From S015-6 sp964384945 (GTDB taxonomy: Bacteria > Desulfobacterota > DSWW01), in the NCBI GenBank assembly GCA_964384945.1, contig CAYLMK010000005.1:283210-347209 (forward strand): 64,000 nt of DNA, given 5' to 3'. Position numbers and translations under genes: made by a program. Under the pieces are notes generated by a model that made no database searches, was not told the DNA's origin, and saw only the letters and a program-made list of their open reading frames with translations. Shown here piece by piece: positions 17,287 through 26,058 of the stretch. Within the stretch, counting starts at the first letter, position 1. Each line of letters starts with the position of its first letter.

Positions 17287-18234
17287 TCACCATGCAGAAG
17301 CTCCCTCCCTGAGCAGCTCGTGAACATCGAGCGGAATACCCCTCGAAGGATCCCTCTTGAGAGAAATTGCATCCTTGGAGCATATATCCGGACACACCCC
17401 GCAGCCCATGCAGTAGTCGGCCCGCACCACCGCAGGACCATCGCCCTCAAGGGAAATCGCAGACATAGGGCAACGGGCAGCGCACGCACCGCAGGACTCG
17501 CACTTCTCTGGATCGACAACCGCCAAATACCCGGATGGCGCCTCGAGCCGGATGGGATTCTCCAACGGGAGGGACCTCAAGGCTCTCTCCACTTCAAGAC
17601 CGCCGCAGCAGCACTTGCAGCAATTGCAGATCGCAAAGAACTGACCCCCCATCGCGTCCTTGAAGATTGCGTTCTGCACCCAACCCTTCTTGTGGCACAT
17701 CTCCAGAACCCGGACGGCCTCCTCGCGCGTCACCCTCCTGGGATGGAGGGACGCTGCATGCTCGAGGGCGAAGGTCGCATAGGGTTCCCCGACAATCAGG
17801 CAGACATCCAGGGGACCGCACGCAGGATTCCTCTTCTCAAGTTTGCACGCGCAATCCATCAAGGTAATGGACCCTGGATTGCGAACCACCATTCGATTGG
17901 CGATCTCATAGGGCACCACTCGGCTGGAGGTCTTCTCGTCCAGGGCAATGTCCTGTTCCAGCATGATGATCTTTCTGGCGTCATCGAGGGTCGTAACCTT
18001 TCCGTGATACCGGTCCGGCACGTAGGCAACGATCGGACGCAAGGCAGCGAGACTACCGGCCGGGATCCGCTTCGTAGCGGCCCGCAAGGCCGGAAGGAGT
18101 ATCTTGATGTACCGGTCCAGGTGCGCCAGGTAGTAATAGCCGTGCAGGAAATGTCCGATTCCCCTCCACCCATGAAGTCTGAAGAGTTCCCTTGTCGACT
18201 CCTGGATCCATGGCCTTCCTCTTTGTCGCTTCAC
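17287..18234 (-). CDS. Fe-S protein with CNCCxCCC motif, tandem paralogue
   Basis: A 315-residue paralogue of the protein at 16246-17217, with the same order of parts: N-terminal 'LHGWRGIGHFLHGYYYLAHLDR' region, 'DCACKLEKRNPACGPLDVC', 'ICNCCKCCC', and a C-terminal pair of [4Fe-4S] ferredoxin motifs ('CESCGACAARCP', 'CMGCGVCPDIC'). The two genes are 69 bp apart on the same strand and clearly arose by duplication. Having one Fe-S protein for each of the two reductase sets in the island is an attractive but untested reading. No signal peptide or membrane segment is seen. DUF1302 lies 124 bp upstream. Confidence 0.75.
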   Translation of the reverse strand: MKRQRGRPWIQESTRELFRLHGWRGIGHFLHGYYYLAHLDRYIKILLPALRAATKRIPAGSLAALRPIVAYVPDRYHGKVTTLDDARKIIMLEQDIALDEKTSSRVVPYEIANRMVVRNPGSITLMDCACKLEKRNPACGPLDVCLIVGEPYATFALEHAASLHPRRVTREEAVRVLEMCHKKGWVQNAIFKDAMGGQFFAICNCCKCCCGGLEVERALRSLPLENPIRLEAPSGYLAVVDPEKCESCGACAARCPMSAISLEGDGPAVVRADYCMGCGVCPDICSKDAISLKRDPSRGIPLDVHELLREGASAW

Positions 18235-18358
18235 CCTTCATGCTCCTTTCTACAGAACCGAGGCAATGTACTCGGCCCGCCCTGAGAAGGCGGATCGTTT
18301 GTCTCTGAGCGCATCGATTTTCCTTTCGTGTTTCTCCTCTGGCTCCGCGTCGCACCCA

Positions 18359-20050
18359 TCAGTTCAGCAGGTAGGTCAACGTCAGCGAGATCTGGTCCCG
18401 GTCCCGGAAGAGGCCGAAGCCGGTGTAATTGCCCACAATTGCGGCGTACTGGAGGCCGAACCGGAAGGGCTCTCGGATGAAGTTGATCGAGGGCAAGAGC
18501 AACCAGGCCCCCCGCAGATCGTAGGCCATGGCCATCTGAGGCGTAATCGTGCCCTTGCGGTAATTTGTGGTGATCAATCCCGTAAAGACGTGCTCCGTCT
18601 TCTTTATGTGCGGAAAGTGCGTATAGTCCGGAACAGGCTCGCCGGTTATGCTGTTGACCGTGTTTCTGACGAAATAGTCCGGGATTACGGCCGGCACGAC
18701 CATGTCCTCCTGATGGTTCTGAACCCACTGTCCAAAATACTGAAAGGAGGTGAAGAACATGCTCGTCTTGTTCAACCAGCGGGCCCAGACCTGTTTGTCG
18801 AAGCCGATCATCCAGCGAAGAATGTCCCTCTTCGCGATGTTGCCGCTCTGCGGGCTCACCGGGATGCCGAAGAAGCCAAAGGAGCGCACATCCTGACCCG
18901 CAACTACGGCAAGGGCATCCAGCGCCGCAGGTGCTAGAGGTATGTACTCGGCCAGAAGCAACCGTCCGTTTTGTGACATTTCGAACACCGGTTCGTCCCA
19001 AAACTGAGCGATCTCTCCCCGAAACACTAAGTTCGTCACGGGCTCCCAGTAGTTCATGCTCCCCCCCGTGACCTGCAGGGAGGGATAGTCACCGTTGATT
19101 CGCAGCAAGTCCAGGTCCAGCAGCGGGCCCTCCACCGGTTCCGTGACCACGAAGTAGACGGAGGGTAGTTCCAGAAACGTCTTGTAATGGGCCACCGAGA
19201 AGCTCATGCCCTCTCCGAGAGCTCCCTGGATCCGGCCCCCCCAACGGCTGTTGCTTGCCTCCTTATCCGGCGTGTGGATGTACAGGATGTCGTAGACCTC
19301 CTTCTTCGGGTCGGGCACCATATAGGGGGTGCCGAAGGGCGCCCAGGGGCTCACGCGGGCATCCAGAGAGCCCGGCACCCAGAACCCCTCCAGGCTCAGC
19401 GAAGCAATGGGTCCGACGCTCCCCAGGTTGTAGCTCCCTCGCAGCATCCACAAAGGGATCCGCCGGTCGTCCAGATCTTCAAAAGGGCCTCCAAAGGTGT
19501 TGTCCAGCGGGTTGATCCCGTCCAGGAGCCGAAAGATGTCGGTCTCGCCCCAGGCCAGGTTCTGCCGGCCCATGCGCACGAACCAGGGTCCCCGGGAAAG
19601 ATCCACGTAGAATTCCCACAGATCGTACTGCTGTTTGAAGCTGTCGATGTTCTCTTTGTCCGCCTCCCGGATGTCCTGAAACTTCTGCGGCCCGTAATCA
19701 TAGAGGCCCTCGTACATGAACCGCCCCACCAGATGATACTTGGCCCGGATCTTGTATTTGCTGAGGGGATAGAGAATCCCGAGATCCTTGGTCAGTTGCC
19801 TCAGGTCATGATCCATCTCGATCAGGGCCAGGTTTCGGTGCTGGACCAGATCGCCTACCTTCGTATCCCGCGGGTAGGTGTACCCATTCTTCTCCGCATC
19901 CTGCAGCCGGACCGTCGCCCGCGTCTGCACCTTGGCGCTGAAGGCCAGGGTCTTCTGAGCATCTACATAGAACCCCTCGCTTCTTCCAGCCAGCCCAAGT
20001 GCGAAAAGCACGCTCAATGCGCCGCCGATTGCCCGGTTTCGCCAATCCAT
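18359..20050 (-). CDS. DUF1302-type outer-membrane protein
   Basis: A 563-residue protein with an N-terminal signal peptide (hydrophobic stretch 'ALSVLFALGLAGRSEGF') and a body of alternating aromatic/polar strands ending in a typical beta-barrel C-terminus. Segments such as 'FYVDLSRGPWFVRMGRQNLAWGE' and 'DIFRLLDGINPLDNTF' match the DUF1302 family. DUF1302 proteins are usually encoded with DUF1329 proteins in aromatic, hydrocarbon or steroid catabolic clusters and are thought to form outer-membrane channels for hydrophobic compounds; direct proof is limited. The DUF1329 gene here is 4.6 kb upstream, on the other side of reductase set 1. A signal-peptide start at 20050 is well placed. Confidence 0.85.
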   Translation of the reverse strand: MDWRNRAIGGALSVLFALGLAGRSEGFYVDAQKTLAFSAKVQTRATVRLQDAEKNGYTYPRDTKVGDLVQHRNLALIEMDHDLRQLTKDLGILYPLSKYKIRAKYHLVGRFMYEGLYDYGPQKFQDIREADKENIDSFKQQYDLWEFYVDLSRGPWFVRMGRQNLAWGETDIFRLLDGINPLDNTFGGPFEDLDDRRIPLWMLRGSYNLGSVGPIASLSLEGFWVPGSLDARVSPWAPFGTPYMVPDPKKEVYDILYIHTPDKEASNSRWGGRIQGALGEGMSFSVAHYKTFLELPSVYFVVTEPVEGPLLDLDLLRINGDYPSLQVTGGSMNYWEPVTNLVFRGEIAQFWDEPVFEMSQNGRLLLAEYIPLAPAALDALAVVAGQDVRSFGFFGIPVSPQSGNIAKRDILRWMIGFDKQVWARWLNKTSMFFTSFQYFGQWVQNHQEDMVVPAVIPDYFVRNTVNSITGEPVPDYTHFPHIKKTEHVFTGLITTNYRKGTITPQMAMAYDLRGAWLLLPSINFIREPFRFGLQYAAIVGNYTGFGLFRDRDQISLTLTYLLN

Positions 20051-20259
20051 AGTCCCCCCTTTCTGCTGGATTGTTGAACGTCAGCAGGCAGCCCTACTTG
20101 CAGAACTTCTGAAGTAAAGAGAGTTTCGTGACTCAGTAGGAGTCCCTCCGGAGCGAATCTCTGATGACAAACATCATTTACGCAACAGCAATCTCCGCTT
20201 TGCTTCTTCTTCCTTTCATGATTTCTCTCTCCTTCCGCTTTCAGAGAGAGTTTTGGCGC

Positions 20260-21066
20260 TCACGCACCTGCTGCGTGTTTTTCGTTGGCCTTCCGGTACC
20301 GATCGCGAGCGAGGATGGCTGCTCCCAATGCCCCCACGATCTGGGGATCCACCCCCGGGTCACAAACACTTCTTTCCGTCACCTTCTCAAGGGCCCTTAC
20401 GACAGAAAGGTTCTTGGCGACGCCGCCGGTGAAGCACAATTTATCCTCGATCCCGATCTTCGAAAGGATCCGGTTCGCCCTCACCGCCAGCGCTTCCGCA
20501 ACGCCTAAGGCCACATCCTCCCTCGTGCGTCCATCGGCAAGAAAGACCATGACGTCGAACTGCGTGAAGACCGTGCAGATGCTGCTGATGGGTACCGCTT
20601 CGACTCCCTTCAGGGCCATGGGACCAAGCTCCGACACGTGAACCCCGAAGGTCTTTGCAATGCCTTCCAGAAACCTACCCGTCCCTGCCGCGCACTTGTC
20701 GTTCATCACGAAGTCGACCAGATCCCCTGAACCGTCGATCCGAATCGCCTTGCAGTCCTGCCCGCCCACGTCCAGGATCGTCCGAACCTCAGGGTTCCCC
20801 CAAAACGCCCCCTTCCCATGACAGGAGATCTCGGAGACGTTGTGCTGTGCAAAGGGGATCCTCTCGCGCCCATACCCCGTGCTCACGCAGAAGGCGATGT
20901 CTTCTTTCCGTAGACCCGACTGTTTCAGCACCAGGTCCATCACGATTCTTGCAGATTCCACGGGGTTGGGTTTGACCACGATGATGGAAGACGCAAGGAT
21001 CTCGTCCTCCTCGATCAACACCGCCTCCGCGCTCAAGGAGCCAACATCAACGCCTGCAAAGATCAT
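20260..21066 (-). CDS. Reductase set 1, ATPase/activase subunit D-like
   Basis: A 268-residue member of the BadF/BcrD/HgdC ATPase family (ASKHA fold). It has the phosphate-1 loop 'GVDVGSLSAEAVLI', an intact phosphate-2 motif 'DVGGQDCK', and the two cysteines that bridge the dimer [4Fe-4S] cluster ('NDKCAAGTGRF' and 'SICTVFTQFDV'). In the phosphate-1 loop the usual Lys is Glu. It would couple ATP hydrolysis to low-potential electron transfer into the B/C subunits. The start overlaps the stop of the preceding ATPase gene by 4 bases, typical of coupled subunits. It is the last gene of a C-B-A-D operon, the order of bcrCBAD in Thauera. Confidence 0.88.
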   Translation of the reverse strand: MIFAGVDVGSLSAEAVLIEEDEILASSIIVVKPNPVESARIVMDLVLKQSGLRKEDIAFCVSTGYGRERIPFAQHNVSEISCHGKGAFWGNPEVRTILDVGGQDCKAIRIDGSGDLVDFVMNDKCAAGTGRFLEGIAKTFGVHVSELGPMALKGVEAVPISSICTVFTQFDVMVFLADGRTREDVALGVAEALAVRANRILSKIGIEDKLCFTGGVAKNLSVVRALEKVTERSVCDPGVDPQIVGALGAAILARDRYRKANEKHAAGA

Positions 21067-21836
21067 GCGTCCACTCCGCCTGCACTCAAGGCAGCCCCGA
21101 CGGCGGCAATCAAGTCGGGCTCAGGACGAAAGACGTGCATCGGTTTTCCGAGCCCGTCCTCGAGCGTTTCCACGATCCTGGAGTTGTTCGCGATCCCCCC
21201 GCCGATCACGAAGTCTGCCTTGACCCTGATCTTCTTGCACAGGGTGGTGATGCTTTTCGAAAGCGCCTCGAAGATCGCTCCCGCGATGTCGGAGACTGAC
21301 TCGCCATCGTTGACCAGGCTTACCACCTCGCTCTCCGCAAAAACGGCGCATTGGCTCGTCACCGCTAGCTTCTTGCGGGCTGCCCCTGCAACGTGCGCGC
21401 TGTCTTCCAGGCGGCAGTCGAGTGCCTCGAAGATCACTTCGAGGAACTTCCCTGCGCCGGCGGCACACTTGTCGTTCATCCGATAATCGAGTACGCGCCC
21501 CTTCTCTTTGACGGAAAGAACCACGCTCTGCTGGGCCCCTATGCACAGGACCGACCTGCACGTGGGGAGGTCCCAGACCGCAGCTCTGGCGAGACAGTTC
21601 ATCGTGGCCTGCGTCGTATGCGGGAAAGAGACCCTTCCCTGGCCCCACCCCGTTACAATGATCTCGCCCACATCCTCTGTTTTCAGTCCGGTCCTCAGAT
21701 GGATCTGCTCCAGCACTTTCTCCAGGGCCCTGTCCGGATTGGCTTCGGTTGCGGTCCTCACAAAGCCGATGAATTTCCCGTCCCGTAAGACCACGGCTTT
21801 CGTGATGCTCGTTCCGATGTCGCAACCCAAGACCAT
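21063..21836 (-). CDS. Reductase set 1, ATPase/activase subunit A-like
   Basis: A 257-residue second ATPase of the BadF/BcrA/HgdC family. The phosphate-1 loop is 'GCDIGTSITKAVVL' with the canonical Lys, and the cluster cysteines are kept ('NDKCAAGAGKF' and 'SQCAVFAESEV'). The phosphate-2 motif, normally D-I-G-G-Q-D-x-K, has decayed to 'CIGAQQS'. With its neighbour it would form a heterodimer rather than the homodimer of 2-hydroxyacyl-CoA dehydratase activators, which is the main reason to prefer a benzoyl-CoA-reductase-type assignment. It overlaps the next gene by 4 bases (ATGA-type) and starts 104 bp after the B subunit stop. Confidence 0.87.
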   Translation of the reverse strand: MVLGCDIGTSITKAVVLRDGKFIGFVRTATEANPDRALEKVLEQIHLRTGLKTEDVGEIIVTGWGQGRVSFPHTTQATMNCLARAAVWDLPTCRSVLCIGAQQSVVLSVKEKGRVLDYRMNDKCAAGAGKFLEVIFEALDCRLEDSAHVAGAARKKLAVTSQCAVFAESEVVSLVNDGESVSDIAGAIFEALSKSITTLCKKIRVKADFVIGGGIANNSRIVETLEDGLGKPMHVFRPEPDLIAAVGAALSAGGVDA

Positions 21837-21940
21837 GGGGGCCGTCTCCTCCCTCGCCCTCCCTCTATTTCGGAACCCAGGCGGCCGCTATCCTCCCGTG
21901 CGCCTTTGCCATTCGGCTGCGCTGGGTCTCCTGCATCGAT

Positions 21941-23359
21941 TCACACAAGGGTCCTGAAGAATTCTGACAACAGTTCCTTGACGGTCGCGTGGGGGGTAAA
22001 GCGCTGGTCAATTACATCCGTTTCCCACGTGCAACTCGGGATGCCCAGTTCGTCCCTCAGGACATCGCTGAGCATTTTCGGCAGCGTCCAGGAATACTTG
22101 CAGCCCTGGTATCCGCCGAATAGCGCGACCTCGGCTCGGTATGCCTTCGCCACTGTGACGATGTCGTTCACGTGCAAATCGCTAAATCCCATGACCGTCC
22201 TGTGCATGGGGAAATGGAAGGCCCGCCAGGCCAACCCTTCGATCATCGACTCCACAGTCGAAGTGTTCACATATCCAACGATTTCCTTCGGGTAATTTGT
22301 CAGAGAACACTCGAGATACGTACTGCCGAACTCGTCTTCCAGCCAGTCGGGCAGGTAGAGCATCTGCGGTGTATGCGCATATGACCACAGGGTGCGGATC
22401 TCACGCTTGCCTTCCGGCAGGAAGCTCTTCCCCTGCTCAACCCTCTCCTGGGCTTCCTCGTAGCAAGTCTTCAGGTAGCTCAGGAATTTCTCGTTGGCCC
22501 CGCAAAGGATGAGCGCTCCCAGGTCGAGCCCCCGGTGCAGACCGGGGTCCGGATTCGGAACGTACCGCCGAAGCTCCTGCAGCCCGTAAAGATATTCCAG
22601 TTGTCTGTTCCCCATCTCCACATGTCTCCGGAGTCGCTCCTCGTCCACCGTATGCTTTGTCAGTTTCTCCAGGTCCTCTACCCCTCTTTTGTACTCATCG
22701 AAGTAATACTTGAAGGCTCTCGCATTGTTGTAGTAGGGCGAATCCAAGACGATCACCGGAACCTTGAACCGCTCTGCAGCATACTGGTAGCTCATGTTGC
22801 TCGAGTCGCACGGCGCCGTGCATATCTTCCACAGGACGTCCGGCCTGGGAAGGATGCCCTTCTCAGCCGCCTTGATCGGCGCCCTCTGCATGCCGCAGGT
22901 GTGTGCGGGAAAGCCATCCAATTCCGTTTCGTCCAGTTCCTGTTGAGGCCCGTCGGAAAACGCTGCTGACAATAACAGGGGGTACGCCTCAGAGAGAAGC
23001 GGAACCAGATCCATGCCGAAGAAGATCTCCGGCGTCATGGCGGGGAAATTCCAAACCACCGGCTGCCCTTCATCCAGCTTCTTCGTCAAGTCTGTCAGAT
23101 ACTGTTTCAGCGCGACTGCGTATGCCCTGACGGCGTTGCGGTTCTTCGGCTTAAGGAGGGCCTCGATCAGCTCGGGCTGCGCCCGCGGAACGAGGGAGGC
23201 GTAATACTCCGGCATGTTCTCCAGGATGCCGGGTATGTGCGGAAGGAGCTCCTCCGGAGTCGTGGCCCCGGTGTCAATCGCAGCAATGAAAAGCTCGCTC
23301 GTGCCGTCGAGCCGGCGGATGTATTCGTACTTCTCCAGAGAAGTCTTCTCTTCCGTCAT
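21941..23359 (-). CDS. Reductase set 1, BcrB/HgdB-like catalytic subunit
   Basis: A 472-residue protein of the 2-hydroxyacyl-CoA dehydratase D / benzoyl-CoA reductase B family. Recognisable blocks are 'FPAMTPEIFFGMDLVPL', the cysteine-bearing 'HTCGMQRAPIKAAEKG' and 'TAPCDSSNMSYQYAAERF', and a C-terminal 'FRTLV'. The cysteines should bind a [4Fe-4S] cluster facing the acyl-CoA site. In class I benzoyl-CoA reductase this subunit forms the active-site heterodimer with subunit C. The ATG at 23359 (GGGAGGAT upstream) is used; an in-frame ATG 33 bp further up is less likely. The gene order C-B-A-D and short gaps point to one operon. Confidence 0.86.
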   Translation of the reverse strand: MTEEKTSLEKYEYIRRLDGTSELFIAAIDTGATTPEELLPHIPGILENMPEYYASLVPRAQPELIEALLKPKNRNAVRAYAVALKQYLTDLTKKLDEGQPVVWNFPAMTPEIFFGMDLVPLLSEAYPLLLSAAFSDGPQQELDETELDGFPAHTCGMQRAPIKAAEKGILPRPDVLWKICTAPCDSSNMSYQYAAERFKVPVIVLDSPYYNNARAFKYYFDEYKRGVEDLEKLTKHTVDEERLRRHVEMGNRQLEYLYGLQELRRYVPNPDPGLHRGLDLGALILCGANEKFLSYLKTCYEEAQERVEQGKSFLPEGKREIRTLWSYAHTPQMLYLPDWLEDEFGSTYLECSLTNYPKEIVGYVNTSTVESMIEGLAWRAFHFPMHRTVMGFSDLHVNDIVTVAKAYRAEVALFGGYQGCKYSWTLPKMLSDVLRDELGIPSCTWETDVIDQRFTPHATVKELLSEFFRTLV

Positions 23360-23423
23360 ACCATCCTCCCTGAGGCGCCGAAACCAGCTCATGGGTCGGA
23401 AAGAGTGAGTATCCGCCGCCTTG

Positions 23424-24593
23424 CTACCTGCCGATCTTCTCCAAGAAGGCCTGGATCCTTGTCTTCAGCCTTCCTTTGTCCTCTGCAAGGTATTCCTTTT
23501 CCAGGTTCAAGGTGGGAATGCCGGATTCCTCCAGGTCTCTCGTCTCCATGAGGTTTTCAACACCGTGATGATCACAGAACGGAATGCGCACGAAGACCAC
23601 ACCGTCGACCTTGGCTTCCCGGGCAAGCTTCCTGGTGAACTCGACTCGATCCCGGTATCCCCCGATCATTCGCGGGCAGGGGAGCCTGGAGAAATACCTC
23701 CGGGCGAGCGCTTCCATGGGGTCTCCTGTCTCCTCAACCCTTCCTTCCACGTATTTCCGGCCCGCACAGAGACTGTCCGTCACCACAATGGCGTCAGTGC
23801 TCTCGATCACATCCATGAGAAGCGGAGTATCCATGTAACTGCCGCCCACCATGATCCTGGCCCTGCAGTCTTTCACACCCGGACGTTCTTTGATTTCCTC
23901 GATCGCCGCTTCGAGTTTCTCGTTGAACAACTCTTTCGGCATCGAGAACCCGGCTTGTGCTATTTTCAATGCCTCGGCGCCGGTCAGCTTCGGGTGCTCG
24001 ATCGCCCGAAGGCCGTACAACTGCGCCATGAGCTCCCGGTACTTGTTGTAGGTCTTGATAGACTCACGAAGCGTATTCCTGGACGGGAGGTAGCCATACC
24101 GATTCCCGATCTCTTCCTGCAGGTTGACAATCTCTTCTTGATACCATCTGAAATGCCTGTCCCCTTCCACGCGGTGCGGAACCGAAACCATCGCAAGGAA
24201 CGGCGGTTTGACATGATCTCTCCAGAGCTCGTAGGTCTTCCTCATGTGTTCGCAGCAGCTCGTGATGATCACGCCGTCCAGAAAGCCATACTCGCCCGTC
24301 AAACCCATCTGCATCAGAGATCGTACAAAGCTGCACATAAACCGGTGCATGTAGACGTCTGCGTCCTCTGTCGTCTCGCAGCCCTGTGCGCCCATCCTCA
24401 CCGGCAGGAATCTCGCAGGGCCGTCTTCGGCATAGAGCATTTCTTCGGGGACATAGCTGCATGTGTAGCCGAAGACCTTTCCCCCTTTTCTCTTCCACTC
24501 CTGGATATGAGGGTTCTTTCCTCTCACGGGAAGATTCGTCAGCTCATCCAAGGCGCTCAGCTTCATGGCCGGCGATGCCCCTTCTGTGTTCAT
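23424..24593 (-). CDS. Reductase set 1, BcrC/HgdA-like catalytic subunit
   Basis: A 389-residue partner of the B subunit in the same family. Blocks: 'YTCSYVPEEMLYAEDG' (first cluster Cys), 'SCCEHMRKTYELWRD', 'LPCPRMIGGYRDR', 'PFCDHHGVENLMETRDLEE' and the C-terminal 'RLKTRIQAFLEKIG'. These are the conserved cysteine and acyl-CoA-site elements of BcrC and HgdA/HadC. The ATG at 24593 follows AGGAAGG; the open frame goes further upstream but runs into the DUF1329 gene and lacks family similarity. Subunit C leads the set-1 operon. A dehydratase function cannot be excluded, but two different ATPase subunits favour a reductase. Confidence 0.86.
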   Translation of the reverse strand: MNTEGASPAMKLSALDELTNLPVRGKNPHIQEWKRKGGKVFGYTCSYVPEEMLYAEDGPARFLPVRMGAQGCETTEDADVYMHRFMCSFVRSLMQMGLTGEYGFLDGVIITSCCEHMRKTYELWRDHVKPPFLAMVSVPHRVEGDRHFRWYQEEIVNLQEEIGNRYGYLPSRNTLRESIKTYNKYRELMAQLYGLRAIEHPKLTGAEALKIAQAGFSMPKELFNEKLEAAIEEIKERPGVKDCRARIMVGGSYMDTPLLMDVIESTDAIVVTDSLCAGRKYVEGRVEETGDPMEALARRYFSRLPCPRMIGGYRDRVEFTRKLAREAKVDGVVFVRIPFCDHHGVENLMETRDLEESGIPTLNLEKEYLAEDKGRLKTRIQAFLEKIGR

Positions 24594-24634
24594 GTCGCCA
24601 TCCTTCCTGCATACACCCCTGGGAAGGCCGGGCC

Positions 24635-25936
24635 TCACTTGCAGAACTTCTGAAATCCCGCCAGGGAGAAGTCGTTGGGGTCCATCTCCACCCAGTGGGC
24701 CCAGTGGTTCCGTGGGCTGCACAATTCACCAAAGGAGGAATGCTGGGTGCGATCGTCGATCATGTGTTGCAGTGAGATCATGAGAAACTTCATCTTCTTG
24801 TCATCGCTCGCGAAGGCGGAGAGACTCGTAAGGTAGGTTTTCCAGTACTTGCCTGCCCGGTCGTGGATTACCGAATATGCGGGGAAGAAGATATCGGCAT
24901 TGACCCAGTATTCCACATCGCCGTAGTTGTAGTACGGATCCTTCGGCGTTGCCCGGATCACCCACACTGGTCTCTTGACCCAAATGACATTGACCGGGAA
25001 CCAGGGCGCTCCTTGCCATCCGTCGGTTTGAAAGCCGTAGGAAATGGCGGTTATGTCCTTGGTGGACCGCCAACCGCCCTCCTCGTTCGGCGCAGCACGC
25101 TCGACTTCTCCGGTAACGAACGGAGCGAGCATTTCCTGCGTTCGGATCAGCTTCCAATCAAAGAAGGAGACCTTCCCGTCGAAGCCCCAGGCATCGTCCA
25201 CGCAGATATCCGAGCCCACAAAGGAATCGGACCGATTCGCCGGGCTCATGCGCCTCACCCTGCGGATCGCTGGAAGGTAACCGAAATTCGAGTCGTTCTT
25301 CGCACCTCGATATCGCCAGAGCATGACGGCAGTTCCCGCCACATCGAGAGGACTGTCCACAGTAAAGAGAGTGTACTTGAGCATTCCCTCCGGGTTGGAA
25401 AGCCCCCTGGCACCGGGATGCCCCTGAAACGGGAAATTCATGGCCGTGCATCCGATCTCTCTCTCGTATCCGGTGTTACGTCCAACCCAGTTCATCTGCC
25501 ACGGATACTTGACGTTCCCAAAGGAGTAAGAATGGTATTCCTTGCTGTACATGATCTTCGCCCCGGCCGTCGGATCGCTCGGGTCGATCTTCGGGAATGG
25601 AACGCCGAGGATGAATTCAGGTTCCTTACCGTCCTTCGTATCGATGATCTGGCCCTCTTTATCCAATTGGTACTTGCCCAAGTTCTCTGTCAGAGATTGC
25701 GCGACCCACGGTTGCATGAATTCGGTCTGCTCGTAATTGAGTTTTCCGATCTTCAGGACACAGTCCCCATTCTTGACCCAGTTGAGGACCGGTTCCGGGA
25801 GAAGACCTTCGGCCTTCTCCCAGTTCGTCTTGTCGATTACCTCGCCGGGGGAGACGTCGGCGGAAGACCTCACTGTTGAAAGAATCGCGATCACCAGCGA
25901 CAAGATCAGGATTGCAGTGGTTCTTCGCTTTTCCAT
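24635..25936 (-). CDS. DUF1329 protein, exported
   Basis: A 433-residue DUF1329 family protein with an N-terminal signal peptide ('TTAILILSLVIAILSTVRSSAD'-like stretch) and a periplasmic body with family segments such as 'VDDAWGFDGKVSFFDWKLI' and 'KRPVWVIRATPKDPYYNYG'. DUF1329 proteins resemble the lipoprotein-carrier fold of LolB and usually accompany DUF1302 porins; a role in moving hydrophobic compounds through the periplasm is proposed for the pair. It lies 42 bp before reductase subunit C, so envelope transport and ring reduction may share a transcript. Its start is preceded by GGGAGGAC and, 45 bp upstream, by a strong hairpin (25981-26022). Confidence 0.84.
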   Translation of the reverse strand: MEKRRTTAILILSLVIAILSTVRSSADVSPGEVIDKTNWEKAEGLLPEPVLNWVKNGDCVLKIGKLNYEQTEFMQPWVAQSLTENLGKYQLDKEGQIIDTKDGKEPEFILGVPFPKIDPSDPTAGAKIMYSKEYHSYSFGNVKYPWQMNWVGRNTGYEREIGCTAMNFPFQGHPGARGLSNPEGMLKYTLFTVDSPLDVAGTAVMLWRYRGAKNDSNFGYLPAIRRVRRMSPANRSDSFVGSDICVDDAWGFDGKVSFFDWKLIRTQEMLAPFVTGEVERAAPNEEGGWRSTKDITAISYGFQTDGWQGAPWFPVNVIWVKRPVWVIRATPKDPYYNYGDVEYWVNADIFFPAYSVIHDRAGKYWKTYLTSLSAFASDDKKMKFLMISLQHMIDDRTQHSSFGELCSPRNHWAHWVEMDPNDFSLAGFQKFCK

Positions 25937-25980
25937 GGCCGTCCTCCCAATAAACCTAGTGAGTAAATAGGATTACCCCC

Positions 25981-26022
25981 GAAGCGACACAGCCCGCTGC
26001 AAGCAGCGGGCTGTGTCGCTTC
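25981..26022. terminator. 20-bp perfect hairpin between GMC and DUF1329 genes
   Basis: The arms GAAGCGACACAGCCCGCTGC (25981-26000) and its exact complement (26003-26022) are separated by only AA. A smaller 7-bp dyad (TCACAAA-cc-TTTGTGA, 26024-26039) follows at once. On the minus strand it lies after the GMC stop and before DUF1329. No T-tract follows, so it may be a factor-dependent terminator, an RNA processing site or a protein-binding cruciform. Confidence 0.7.
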
Positions 26023-26058
26023 GTCACAAACCTTTGTGAAAAATCCCTCCCGTATGTG

